Source: Patiria miniata (lineage: Eukaryota > Echinodermata > Asteroidea > Valvatida > Asterinidae). Taken from it: 64,000 nt of DNA. Positions 46,301 through 54,926 of this stretch are shown here, one piece after another. Within the stretch, counting starts at the first letter, position 1. Each line of letters starts with the position of its first letter. A model generated the notes under the pieces. That model saw only the letters and a program-made list of their open reading frames with translations. It was not told the origin of the DNA and made no database searches. Made by a program: the position numbers and the translations under genes. The stretch covers positions 5,398,632 to 5,462,631 of the forward strand of contig NW_024037047.1 in the NCBI RefSeq assembly GCF_015706575.1, read 5' to 3'.

Positions 46301-48248
46301 AGTCCTGTGCACGGCTTCCACCCATATTTTTTACAAACCCTCAAGTTCATGGCCCACAGCATGCCCAAATACCGAAGATTTTGAGGGCATGCAAATCGTG
46401 ATTTGGCCGGCGCAGGCAATTTCGGACCGATTTACTGGTCTGCACCCTATAGAGAAGCGAGGTTTTGAAAAATTTCCCCAAACCACTTGTACGGCACGAG
46501 GAAGGGTGGATGACTCATATTTCATCAAAAAATTGCAAGAAAAAAAATCTCTGACTGCGATTTCTGGCCTGAAAACAAGCCCTCTGTTTGCGGCTACCTT
46601 ACTGTAGGGCGCCCCCAACGGGCGTTAATTGAGTTTTCGCTCCTTCCGACCCCAAATTACCCCCCCCCCCCCCTTGTTCGCTCGAAATTGCTGTGATCGG
46701 ACACCGACGGTCCATCGGCCCTATTCAGATTTTGGGCGCATTTGTTGCGGAACCGCCATTGGTGACCCCTTTTGAAACGCTACCCCCCCCCCCCCCCAGG
46801 TTCCGCCCCCCTGAAAAAAAAACACTCCGCAAACATTTGACAACAAACGATGGAAGGCGCCATTTTGAAACTATATAGAGAAGCGAGGTTTTGAAAAATT
46901 TCCCCAAACCACTTGTACGGCACGAGGAAGGATGGATGACTCATATTTCATCAAAAAATTGCAAGAAAAAAAATCTCTGACTGCGATTTCTGGCCTGAAA
47001 ACAAGCCCTCTGTTTGCGGCTACCTTACTGTAGGGCGCCCCCAACGGGCGTTAATTGAGTTTTCGCTCCTTCCGACCCCAAATTACCCCCCCCCCCCTTG
47101 TTCGCTCGAAATTGCTGTGATCGGACACCGACGGTCCATCGGCCCTATTCAGATTTTGGACGCATTTGTTGCGGAACCGCCATTGGTGACCCCTTTTGAA
47201 ACGCTACCCCCCCCCCCCCAGGTTCCGCCCCCCTGAAAAAAAAAACTCCGCAAACATTTGACAACAAAGGCGCCATTTTGAAACTACAGGTAGCAGACCA
47301 GTAAATAAACTTCCATAGACCCCAATGGTAAATGCTCCCACTTCAAAAATTGGGGAAAAATACTCACAACTCTCCAAGGTGTTCGAGACGCACATCAAAT
47401 TAAAGCTTATTTCATCATCTTTCATTTTCTTTTCAATTTTTGGGGGGTCAACTGATGACTTTTAGGAGAAATTTCCATCTGAAGATGATCACCCCTAAAA
47501 ATAGTCCTGAAGCCCATCGCCATTTTGAAAAACGATGCCTACACTCCATTGCAAAATAGAGCGCTTTTAGGGTCCAAATTACATCAAAATTACACAGAAC
47601 TGCATGCAAGCTCCCAGTCCTGTGCACGGCTTCCACTCATATTTTTTACAAACCCTCAAGTTCATGGCCCACAGCATACCCAAATACCGAAGATTTTGAG
47701 GGCATGCAAATCGTGATTTGGCCGGCGCAGGCAATTTCGGACCGATTTACTGGTCTGCACCCTCAAGCATCTTGGAGATATACATCCGAATAGTTTTGCC
47801 TGAGTTTTGGAAATGGTGTGTTTATCACTGGCGTCTATGGCAGTTATTTACTAGTCTGCAACTTTATATCCCACAATCACAGATTGCGTCGTTAAAGCGC
47901 CCTCATGCGCTCAAAACACTGGCCAATTTGTTTTCCATTATTTTACATCCAGTTATCGGCGGCTGGGAGAACCTCAGGTCAATAATCCGGGACCGCAAAT
48001 TCAGCACCAACTTTTACACAGATGTTCAGACACCGGGTATCATGAGCCCCCACGAATACCGCAGGTTCTGGCTTACCTACGACAACGGGACCATCCAGGT
48101 GGGTCGTGGCCTCGAGGTGGCGCCCTTCATGGCATACCACGATGCTGCAGGTAGAGTTGATGTCAGGCACGTCGGAGTAGCGTCGTTCGAATATGAGAAC
48201 GGAGATCCTATTGTCAGCTGGATCTTTTACACTAACTGCCGGGAATAA
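37378..48248 (+). CDS. Secreted PAN/apple + Methyltransf_FA protein, copy 4
   Basis: Three exons: 37378-37741, 38828-38992 and 47953-48248, phases 1 and 1, 274 aa. Signal peptide 1-20, seven PAN cysteines and ACKSFNFC are conserved; the residues after NFC read LNGSLC rather than QDGGLC. NHT remains, and NGS adds a second sequon. The Methyltransf_FA half in exon 2 ends TDGGVHFHI, with histidines where copies 2 and 3 have D and D. Exon 3 starts VIGGWENLRS and has a distinctive loop SFEYENGDPIVSW. All splice sites are canonical, and the open frame is complete despite an ~8.96-kb intron 2 filled with transposons. AATAAA overlaps the stop (48244-48249). The proximal promoter block of copies 2 and 3 is missing, so expression may differ. 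Confidence 0.86.
37742..38827 (+). other. Intron 1 of copy 4
   Basis: 1,086 bp. Colinear with intron 1 of copy 3 (AACAAACTG, GCCCAGTATATTTGACAGA, GTCTGCACCCTGACAAACCTCG) but without the hAT MITE. Confidence 0.7.
38993..39631 (+). other. Intron 2 of copy 4, left part, with GATGTCGTCATCC minisatellite
   Basis: The first ~60 bp (CGGTAAGGAGACCCTTATAC onward) are almost identical to copy 2. The array at 39385-39631 parallels 23830-24070. The TIR element at 39632 inserted inside this array. Confidence 0.65.
39632..39780 (+). repeat. Left terminal inverted repeat of the 5.69-kb element
   Basis: Carries two GAACCGCTATCACA motifs, then GGAGCGTCTCGGGAAACTC; the complement of this order is at 45118-45320. 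Confidence 0.8.
39990..40894 (+). other. 5' region of the LINE
   Basis: There is no intact frame. It includes two copies of a GGGCAG(A/G)TGGGGTTCGT-AGCCATGG motif (40150 and 40205) and GC-richer sequence than the flanks. It probably represents a 5' UTR or decayed first ORF; a 110-codon frame at 40402 has no recognisable domain. Confidence 0.45.
40895..41992 (+). pseudogene. LINE endonuclease (APE/EEP-type) domain, degenerate
   Basis: A 365-codon frame encodes an apurinic-endonuclease-like (exonuclease-endonuclease-phosphatase) domain: GAWNVRTLMD near the start, LSETRL for the catalytic glutamate region, LLGDFNARVGND, and the closing SKQWHLIDFV and NHRLVRS stretches. This domain nicks target DNA for target-primed reverse transcription. 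The frame breaks near 41960-42000, before the linker to the reverse transcriptase, so the polyprotein is not expressible as one unit. It lies inside the inverted termini at 39632/45320 and inside intron 2 of copy 4, on the same strand. Confidence 0.85.
41993..44156 (+). pseudogene. LINE reverse transcriptase and C-terminal zinc finger, frameshifted
   Basis: RT motifs are spread over shifting frames: SGKAPGMDGIPAELF (42460-42505), LKNK- or FKNKCS with NYRGISLL (42610-42670), FRPGRSTIDMIF, and FIDLTKAFDTVSREALW (42855-42905). An in-frame TAA interrupts at about 42560; frameshifts lie near 43015, 43222, 43390 and 43570. The one near 43222 falls in the catalytic FADD motif (reads FAD then shifts). 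Downstream are SFKSLGSFISDDGS, an RWTGHAIRM motif (43770-43800), and a final C2H2 finger CPHCGRLC...HMRTH followed by TGA at 44154-44156. A C-terminal C2H2 finger is known in several APE-type LINE clades; I do not assign the clade. Clearly dead. Confidence 0.85.
44157..45100. other. LINE 3' end and interior of the TIR element
   Basis: 44505-44640 has an ATCATC run followed by AGTCGACTGCACAGCAGATGG, a common LINE 3'-tail type sequence. 44640-45100 has no recognisable gene; a duplicated GATCCGCCATACTTGAAC phrase occurs at 44957 and 44979. Confidence 0.45.
45101..45320 (-). repeat. Right terminal inverted repeat of the 5.69-kb element
   Basis: Contains three to four degenerate TGTGATAGCGGTT(C/T)GT motifs, then GGTTTTGGGTGGGTTGATTG and the terminal CCCGAGACTAG, complementary to the left end. 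Confidence 0.8.
45321..45757 (+). other. Intron 2 of copy 4 resumes; left part of the old A-type element
   Basis: 45321-45420 continues the GATGTC minisatellite. 45480-45757 matches the middle of the A-type element of copy 3 (GGGACAGCGAGCTTGTA, CAATGGAGTGTAGGTGTC, TTGAACAGAAAATAAAAGATG). Confidence 0.6.
45758..45957. mobile_element. Inverted-repeat (foldback) insertion with ~75-bp arms
   Basis: Left arm CCTTTTCGGAGTTCCAACTG...CCTTTGACA and right arm its complement, with TAACCTGTGACAACGC and TTTGTCTCAAATG in both. The right arm has an extra GCGCGCGC. It sits inside the old A-type element (copy 2 reads ACCTTTAATATGATAATGTG without it). No coding capacity. Confidence 0.78.
45970..46442 (-). mobile_element. 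A-type MITE, young copy A
   Basis: Starts AGGTAGCAGACCAGTAAAT and ends ATTTACTGGTCTGCACCCT. Nearly identical to 47284-47763; differences include TATACAG/TACACAG, a 4-nt GCAT insertion and GCATGCCC/GCATACCC. It is in opposite orientation to the old host copy. Confidence 0.78.
46443..46873. repeat. Block B, first copy
   Basis: Runs from ATAGAGAAGCGAGGTTTTG to GGCGCCATTTTGAAACT. Contains GTACGGCACGAGGAAGG, TAGGGCGCCCCCAACGGGCG and two C homopolymers. There is no coding frame with a recognisable domain. Confidence 0.75.
46874..47283. repeat. Block B', tandem second copy
   Basis: Nearly identical to 46443-46873 (GGATGG versus GGGTGG; TTGGACG versus TTGGGCG; different C-run lengths; a missing CGATGGAAG before GGCGCCATTTTG). 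Confidence 0.78.
47284..47763 (-). mobile_element. A-type MITE, young copy A'
   Basis: Second near-identical copy of 45970-46442, ending GGTCTGCACCCT. The old A-type element resumes at 47764 with CAAGCATCTTGGAG (copy 2: CATCAAGCACCTTGGAG). Confidence 0.78.
47764..47952 (+). other. End of the old A-type element and of intron 2, copy 4
   Basis: TTTTGCCTGAGTTTTGGAA, GTCTATGGCAGTTATTTACTAGTCTGCAAC, then AAAGCGCCCTCATGCGCTCAAAA, matching 16750-16900 of copy 2. Acceptor CATCCAG at 47952. Confidence 0.7.
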
Positions 48249-48675
48249 ACAGGCTGCATGTAGTCTGACTGATGATTTATGGGCGATGTACATTCAACAT
48301 TGTTGTAATTCCTGGTGAAGTAGTGGTACTAATCCATATGTTAATGTTCGCCGTCTGGAATTTAATTCTTTAGTCTGGGTAGGCCTACATGCACACGCAG
48401 GAAAATTAACTACATACTGTTCGGTAGGTTTTTGCATATGTTTAATTATCTGACGGTAAACAGTCTTTGAAAAATTCGAAGTGTGCTCGACGGTACTAGC
48501 GGAAGAGTTCTGGTAGCTAGTCGTCCCATTTATGTACTCGTACCAGTGGAAATGAGAAAAGTACCTTAGGCCTACTACTACTCGTGACCATTTCTCTTCG
48601 GTACTTAAGAAAAACAAAATTGAGTACTCGCGCATGTACTCAAGAATGAGTACATGAGTACACTGCCACATGACT
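48249..48675 (+). other. 3' flank of copy 4 (duplicated block)
   Basis: No gene. Same order of motifs as after copies 2 and 3: TAGTCTGACTGATGATTTATGG, TTCGCCGTCTGGAATTTAAT, GTAGGCCTACATG, CTCGACGGTACT. Confidence 0.65.
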
Positions 48676-48800
48676 GCCGATTGTGTCCTATCCATTATGT
48701 CCAGACAGCCGATTATATCATACCTATTATGTCCGACGGCCGATTATATCCAACCCATTCTTTCCGACGCCCGATTATATCCGACCATAATGTCAGACCC
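48676..48800 (+). repeat. GTCCGAC minisatellite, flank of copy 4
   Basis: Five or six units of GTCCGACGGCCGATTATATCC; the shortest of the four arrays. Confidence 0.78.
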
Positions 48801-49330
48801 ATTTAGGCTATTTCTTGTTTATTTCTCCGACCCATGCTTTTGAGAGGATTGTTAAGAGGAGTGAGATTCCAATTATTTTTCATCAGCACACTATCCACTG
48901 CAAAAAAAACCCCACTCAACAAAAGTCCATTTTTACACTCTGACGTCTGAAAATATTCATGCCCTGAATTATTTAATTATGAAGTGATAATAAATCAAAT
49001 CTGGAAGAAATCACCGAAATACAATTTTCAAAAACCAAAAAAATGAGCCGGAAACAATTCGTTGCCCCTCTCGCTCAGCATTTTCTTACAAAAAAAACAA
49101 CAGGAACACTGTTGCATTAATCTGCATGTTTATGCGGAACATTTAAAGGACTAACTTCGTACTAAGAAACAAGATATGATTTGTGTTTAATTTAATGCTG
49201 ATTAAAGTCTGTTTGTTAAAAATGTATTATATTTTTGGTCATTTACTATGATAAGCAAATTTTCTTTGCCATAGCTAAAGTTGGCATGAACTGTAGATGT
49301 GATCTTAAAGGGAATTACGGCCTGAAAATG
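48801..49330 (+). repeat. Contracted distal flank and block D2, unit 4
   Basis: 48840-49020 is a shortened version of 18540-18800. 49095-49320 is block D2 (ATTAATCTGCATGTTTATG, ATATGATTTGTGTTTAA, GTTGGCATGAACTG). No gene. Confidence 0.6.
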
Positions 49331-51110
49331 TTAAGTTTTGGATTGTTTGCTTATCAAACGTAAAAGGTCTTGTTGAGAGGAAACTAATCTAATGTCTTAC
49401 CTTTCCCGAGAAACAAACGGGGAAAAACGGTTGTTTACATGGCAGAAATGTTGTGTGGCATACACAGGCGTATTTCCAGCCGTGATATTTCAATGTACGG
49501 TACACGTTGTGTGCGCGACACATAATACACATATATTGTGCACCAATGCATGCAAAAAACGTTTCTCGCACGTCCGCAATGCATTGGTTGAACATGTGCG
49601 GCAGGATTCACGACTTGCACTCAACAGCTTGGTTTTCAGAGTCAAAATCAAATTGGAGTCAAAATGTTGTCTCCCGGAGTTTATTCTCGCAAGAATAACA
49701 CACAAAAATTGATCAGTTTTTAAAGGAGGGATGTGTGGACGTTTATATGTTACTGTTAAATGCTCTTTCCAATTCGGGCGACTCACAATGCATTGCGCCT
49801 CCAAGAAAGTTCACTTTTCCCAGTGCATTGTGGAAGAGAGTCGACAAATTCGCAGCGCGGGACATTTGAAATTGTTCGTTTTTCCGGTCAGTAGTTATGT
49901 AAGCGCACGATTCGAGTATCTGTTTGCCCTTTTCTGTTCCTTTCATCGATATGGTGGTTTTTGAAAGGCGGCAGAACGATATGTTCCAATCTATAACAAA
50001 TTAGCTCAAGTTGTCTACCGACACTCATTCGAATGGACAATGTTGTGTCGACCGTAAACTTGACAAATGGACTCTCCATGACAAACTCTTGGTGGTGCAT
50101 TGCACTGTGAATCGCCCGAATTAACATAAGTTTGTATAAAACGTGATTTGTAGCCCAATTGGGCGCATTCCGTGACGTATTTGTAGAGGTTAATAAATTA
50201 TTATTATTATTACATTTTGATGGTTTATAAAAAAAAATGAAGTTGAAGGTAAAAAGCTAAATTGCGTCAATTTTTACAATAAAAAACTGTGTGTGAATGC
50301 CCTTGAATACTCGGGGCCCCAGTTACGCCACTGCAAACACATTGTTTGCAGTAGTTTGTGTATTTGTATTAGTATAGGCATATCTACATGTTATTAACAG
50401 CCATTTTATTAAAGTTTCCCAAGGATAGGGGAAAAATTTGAAACATTATTAGTGTGCTTGACAAATTACTGCATCTGCACCTTTAAGCATTCAATTTGAT
50501 GTATTTATTAACGGTCATTTTATTAAAGCTTTCCAAAGCTTAGTGTGCTAGTCAAAAGGTAACCTGTATTGTTAAAAAAAACAAGACTTTCATTGTGAAA
50601 ACAATTCTGTTTGTAGGTTTTCGGGATTTGCGATTGTGTAGATGTTAAATGTACATATTCGTTAATTAAATGTTTCGGCCCCAAAAAACAGTTTATTGTG
50701 TATTCTGACGGTTTGGAACAACAAAGAAAATGACACGGAATAGTTGTTTCAACAACTGTCAAGAACTGAAGTACACAATATCTTTATTAACAACCCTAGT
50801 TAGGTAAACAATATGATTTAAAATCCACTTTTTTAAAAGACGGGCCTTCAAAAGGACTTTTTTGAATATTTTTAACTTTAGAGGTTAATTTTATCGCTGG
50901 TGAAGTTTGAAGACAATTGTGACGATGATTCTTTAAATCGCATTTTTGGACGAAACAGGTTTCAGGGTCATTGTGTTTAAATGGTGATAATCTTTAAACG
51001 AATTTGGCAATTTCAGTATTTTTTCATCTAAAAGTAGCCTAGATTATGAAATTGGCTTTCTAGTCATTATCATATTTGGTGCTACATATTTTATTATATA
51101 TGAAATACAG
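49331..51110. other. Spacer with D2 remnants
   Basis: 50310-50660 carries D2 continuation motifs (CAGTAGTTTGTGTATTTGTA, GGTCATTTTATTAAAGCTTTCC, GTGTGCTAGTC, CTGTTTGTAGG). 49440-49960 is GC-richer with several overlapping frames of up to 106 codons on both strands, none with a recognisable domain. Nothing else is recognisable. Confidence 0.45.
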
Positions 51111-51141
51111 GTTTGGGGGTTTGGGGGTTTGGGGGTTTGGG
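51111..51141 (+). repeat. GGGGGTTT tandem repeat (G-quadruplex-type)
   Basis: Three GGGGG runs and one GGG run separated by TTT (51115, 51123, 51131, 51139), preceded by AATACAG and followed by a T run and AACTCACCCTGTAT. The flanking ACAG...CTCACCCTGTA resembles the termini of the MITE at 1751. Confidence 0.7.
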
Positions 51142-51534
51142 TTCCACCTTTTTTTTTAAACTCACCCTGTATGCAAAGTGCTGTTGGAAAGGTCTGGGGC
51201 ACCCCTAATAAATAATGTTATTTTTTGAATGCCCGCGAAAGAGGGCAGCCATTTTGAGAGACGTGTCAAGTTGGAGTTGTCAAGTTTTCCTGATAAACAT
51301 TGTACTTTCCTTCTCCAATTTTAAGGCTCAAAGTGCGAAAATGAATGCCCATGATATGGAGTACCGAAGCGTGACGTCATTTAGAACCAGAAAGTGTAGT
51401 GCAAACATAGATATAGAACTTAAAATAACATTTAAGTTTGACGTTTAACTTTCCAAATATGGATCAGTCGAAATATATTAAAAACGAAGGACAAACAATA
51501 CAAAGCTTGAAATAAACCGTTTTGATGTTTACGA
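51142..51534. other. Spacer
   Basis: A 77-codon frame at 51215-51448 has no recognisable domain; not called. Confidence 0.35.
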
Positions 51535-52830
51535 AGGTTAGCGCACACGTTAGCATTAGATGTACACTTGTATGGTTAGCAGTGCCCCCGTGTGATGGTA
51601 AATAAAATATGTGTCTAAAAAGACAAACAGTTTTTTCTTTTCAATGTCATTTTTATCGATCGATGTCTCATCAAAAAGAAATAACTTTTGAATCACAAAG
51701 GAAAAAAGACTATTTTTTTTATAGTTAAAAACTACGTCTATTTTGTTTCGGGGAGGCAGTGAAAAAAACAGCACTGGCAGAACATCTTTAAAGATTCCAA
51801 GAAAAAAACGATTTGTTGTGCATGAACTTGGATTCATTAAAAAAAAAAGACCAAACACCAACCTCGTCCCCAGGGTGTCGAGCAGTACGCGCCCACCACT
51901 AGCTGCTCTCTCACCCAGGTATTGGACATTAGCATGTGCATGATTTTTGAACACGTATGCAAATGAGGACTAGTCTGGTGCCTGCCTGTGCATTTTATTT
52001 GCGTTTGTTTTTGTATGCGGTGTCTGGGGTAAAAACAGAATCAAATCGTCGCAGCGCAAGCATGACGTGAGTTACGAAAATACGATTTATTTTAATTAAA
52101 CTGTTACGATCTTATCGAGACAACACATGCAGTATCACATTTCATATTAATATGAACAAATTGGAAAGAAAATGAATATTTTCGAGAAGGCATGGACGAA
52201 TGATTGCGAAAACACGTACTGCACGTTGTGAATAACAGCACTAAGTACACGATATAAATCCATTTCTTGCCAATTGCGGTATCGAATCAGGATACAGGAA
52301 GAAAGTTTCCTATCCAGGGCTTACTATTGGAAACGATGTTGGAAATAAAGTAAGCACTGGGGACGAAGTTGACCAAAAACTGATCGTGTAAGCAGGACCG
52401 GATGCTGCTGAAGAATTGTATCGATATTTTAAAGATACGAGAAGGGCAAGCAATTTTCACACGAGCCGCCATGCGTGCTTGACTGCTTGTTTATAATGGC
52501 ACGCTTGGAGAATCGCACTGATGCCATCTGTAGCAACCAAGGCCAACATGTTGTTCAGAGGACATGCATTAACTGTTGTCGTCACAATTAGCACAAAAAA
52601 GTGCACAAGGCTTTATATATATACGTCCAAAATTTAACTTGACAAAATGGCTACAATCCCTCTCGAAAGACCAAATGTGTGTTATTTTTTCTCCTCAATG
52701 AATGTTCTCTTCAACTCCAGAGCTCCATCATGGTCTAAAATACCAATGTATCACTGACAATGATATTGATGAAATCATAAGTGATATATTAACCAGATTT
52801 TGTTAAGTAGTTGGTTTTGTTTCACGATCT
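51535..52830 (+). repeat. Upstream block U, unit 5
   Basis: 51535-51790 matches 13215-13500 (TTGTATGGTTAGCAG, TATCGATCGATGTCTCAT). 52380-52815 matches 14480-14980 (TATCGATATTTTAAAGA, GGCACGCTTGG, GCAACCAAGGCCAACATGTTG, CCCTCTCGAAAGAC, CACTGACAATGATATTGATGAAATCAT, TTAACCAGATTTTGT). In units 2 and 3 this block is followed by a PAN/FA gene; here a lectin gene follows. Confidence 0.68.
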
Positions 52831-53204
52831 CCGGGTCCGTCTCTGGTATTGGTCTGTGAAAGTAGCAGAGAAAGTGTATATAATTCAGATAAAATACCCC
52901 CTAGATTGCTCCAAGACATCTGGAGAGCCGTTAAAGACTACCTTTTAGAAGTGATTGATTTTTCCATTTGAATACAACTACGGAGACGTATTTCGAGGCG
53001 GCCATGTGTGTTTTTCACACTTGTGTGTTGTTTTTGCAGTGACGGCGGCGAATGTGACAGTGAAGATGCTTGGCAATTTTTGGAAAGCAAGTTTTCAACG
53101 CAGACGGTCCTATTCATGCTCATTATGGAGACCAAATTGTCCGATGTGTTCAAAGTGTGAATTCTTAAATTACGAATCCACACTTTCTCGTGTATTCTCC
53201 TTAA
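52831..53204. other. Spacer
   Basis: Contains CGACCTCTTTTTGAATACAACTACGGAGACG-like sequence (52963-52990) that reappears diverged at 54045-54085 (GAAAACAACTACGGAGACGTGG), suggesting a local duplication of ~100 bp (both followed by GTGTTTTT-CACTTG). No gene is supported. Confidence 0.45.
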
Positions 53205-53572
53205 GGCCATAAAAAAAGTCTCCGGTTTCTGGAATGCGCGCGCGTCGCCGTAGCCATGCGCTTCGGCAAATTGAAAAAGTTTTTTTTTTAAATGAAAGAT
53301 GATGTCTCAAAACCGCCAAACTCACTGGTTTGACTGGAATCCTGCTGCTGCACAATTTAAACGTGTTTTTAGATTGGGTTATGGTTGAGAATAAGCTTTA
53401 TGTAGCCTCTCTGGACTCCCATATATTTGCACTATTTAGTCGGGCACCATTTGCAGTCATCAGCACACATTTGAAGCAAAAAAATCAGGTAAAAAAAAAC
53501 AAAAAGCCGCGTCACCGCACCACTTTTTGGGCAAGCTCCATACCAGAAACCGGAGACTTTTTTTTTTTGGCC
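53205..53572 (+). mobile_element. Harbinger-type MITE, copy 4 of 5
   Basis: GGCCATAAAAAAAGTCTCC / GGAGACTTTTTTTTTTGGCC termini; TSD TAA at 53202-53204 and 53573-53575. Confidence 0.88.
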
Positions 53573-54526
53573 TAACATAATCGTTAACAGAACCGAATTT
53601 TCTTCTGTAGTTGATAATGTTATACTGATGGAGGAAATGATTGTCGGCGGATTTAGGGGCCACGGAGGGGTCTTCCCTGACTATGTCCCTCTAATAGCCC
53701 CTCTTATAGCCCCTCTTATAGCCCCTATCCATGGCATATCTGCGAATTGGTTCCAGTAACCTGAGTTTGCAGATGATTGTGAACTGCCGCGGCTGCTTCA
53801 TTAGAGGTGATTGTCTTGATACCTATACGTTTATAAAGCCGGTTCGACCGTCATCATCTAGAGGTCCGTTTCAGGTATAGGTACGTAAATAGCATGAAGA
53901 GAAAGAACATGTTTATTGTTTCAGATGAATAGCAATTGATTGCTCTTGTAGAGCACTCGAGACCGGAACTCAGCTGTTGCCAGGACAACCGGGAGTCGTT
54001 GAAGACAACCTTTTAGGAACCACGAGAAATAATTGATTTTCCATTTGCTATGCCGATATGAACTCTTTGAAAACAACTACGGAGACGTGGCAGACGCAAG
54101 GCTGTGTTTTTTTACACTTGCCATGTTTATCTGCTATAGGTCAGACAACGCAGAACTGATTTATTTAGTGGTTTGGATGGTCTCAAAATTGACACAATCA
54201 CCGAATCACCTGAATGACCGCTCATCACAGATGTTAGATCTTCAGCAGTTTTAATACAAAAAATCTACTTCTCGATTTTGATGATTGGTTTTTTGAGATC
54301 GGGACATTTGACTGACGATACACTTCGGTCAGCGCGGTTAACTTTTCCCCTCGTGCAGCTAGCAATTCCAACTTCGACTGCGAGCGAACGGAAAACACTC
54401 GAGCTCATGTAGGCCTACAACATTTTTGACGCATCACCTTATAACTACTTCGGTGTCGACGATTGGGCAAGTGAGCCATGTAAAGGCATCGGCTAATCTG
54501 GTTGGTCAAACTACTTCAAACCGTCT
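53573..54526. other. Spacer upstream of the lectin gene
   Basis: A short tandem of TATAGCCCCTCT occurs at 53690-53728. 54045-54120 is the second copy of the segment at 52963-53030. A 73-codon frame at 54033 is not supported. No gene. Confidence 0.45.
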
Positions 54527-54529
54527 ACA

Positions 54530-54536
54530 TATAAAG
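54530..54536 (+). promoter_or_regulatory. Candidate TATA box of the lectin gene
   Basis: TATAAAG in a CTACATATAAAGTGGAC context, ~400 bp before the start codon. A second candidate, TATATATGG, is at 54886-54894, ~40-80 bp before the start codon. The sequence does not decide between them. Confidence 0.35.
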
Positions 54537-54926
54537 TGGACTGTCCAAGGCTTCAATGGAATGATTCTGAAGAACTTGCCTTACTTCTTCAAGTAGGTCT
54601 ACGAAGCTGTTTCACTTCTGAAGAATAATCAACTACACAAATCGCGACTGAAGAGGAAATCTGCACTTGTACGACACTTAAGAAAACTGCACTTAAGAAA
54701 ACTACACTGAGGACTTGTGGTCAGTACTAAACATTGTTAACAGTGAAAACGTGCTCATTAGGCCTGAGTTCATATCTCTTCATTTCATTCAGGGGGAGTG
54801 TGTGCGTGCGTTTACAGTCCTTTAGTTCTGGTTTGATCTCTCAGTCCCGTATATTGTCTCGTTAAAACTTCACCTGTAGGAACCTTATATATGGTGAAGG
54901 CCTGGACCATAGGACTGTGACATCAT

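Noticed and set aside
49392-49712. Overlapping frames on both strands in a GC-richer segment at 49.4-49.9 kb, considered as an exon
   Set aside because: No recognisable domain, frames exist on both strands at similar length, and no flanking splice sites stand out.
54033-54254. 73-codon frame upstream of the lectin as an additional exon of the lectin gene
   Set aside because: Not in phase with a convincing splice pair; the lectin frame already has its own signal peptide, and the segment partly duplicates 52963-53030.
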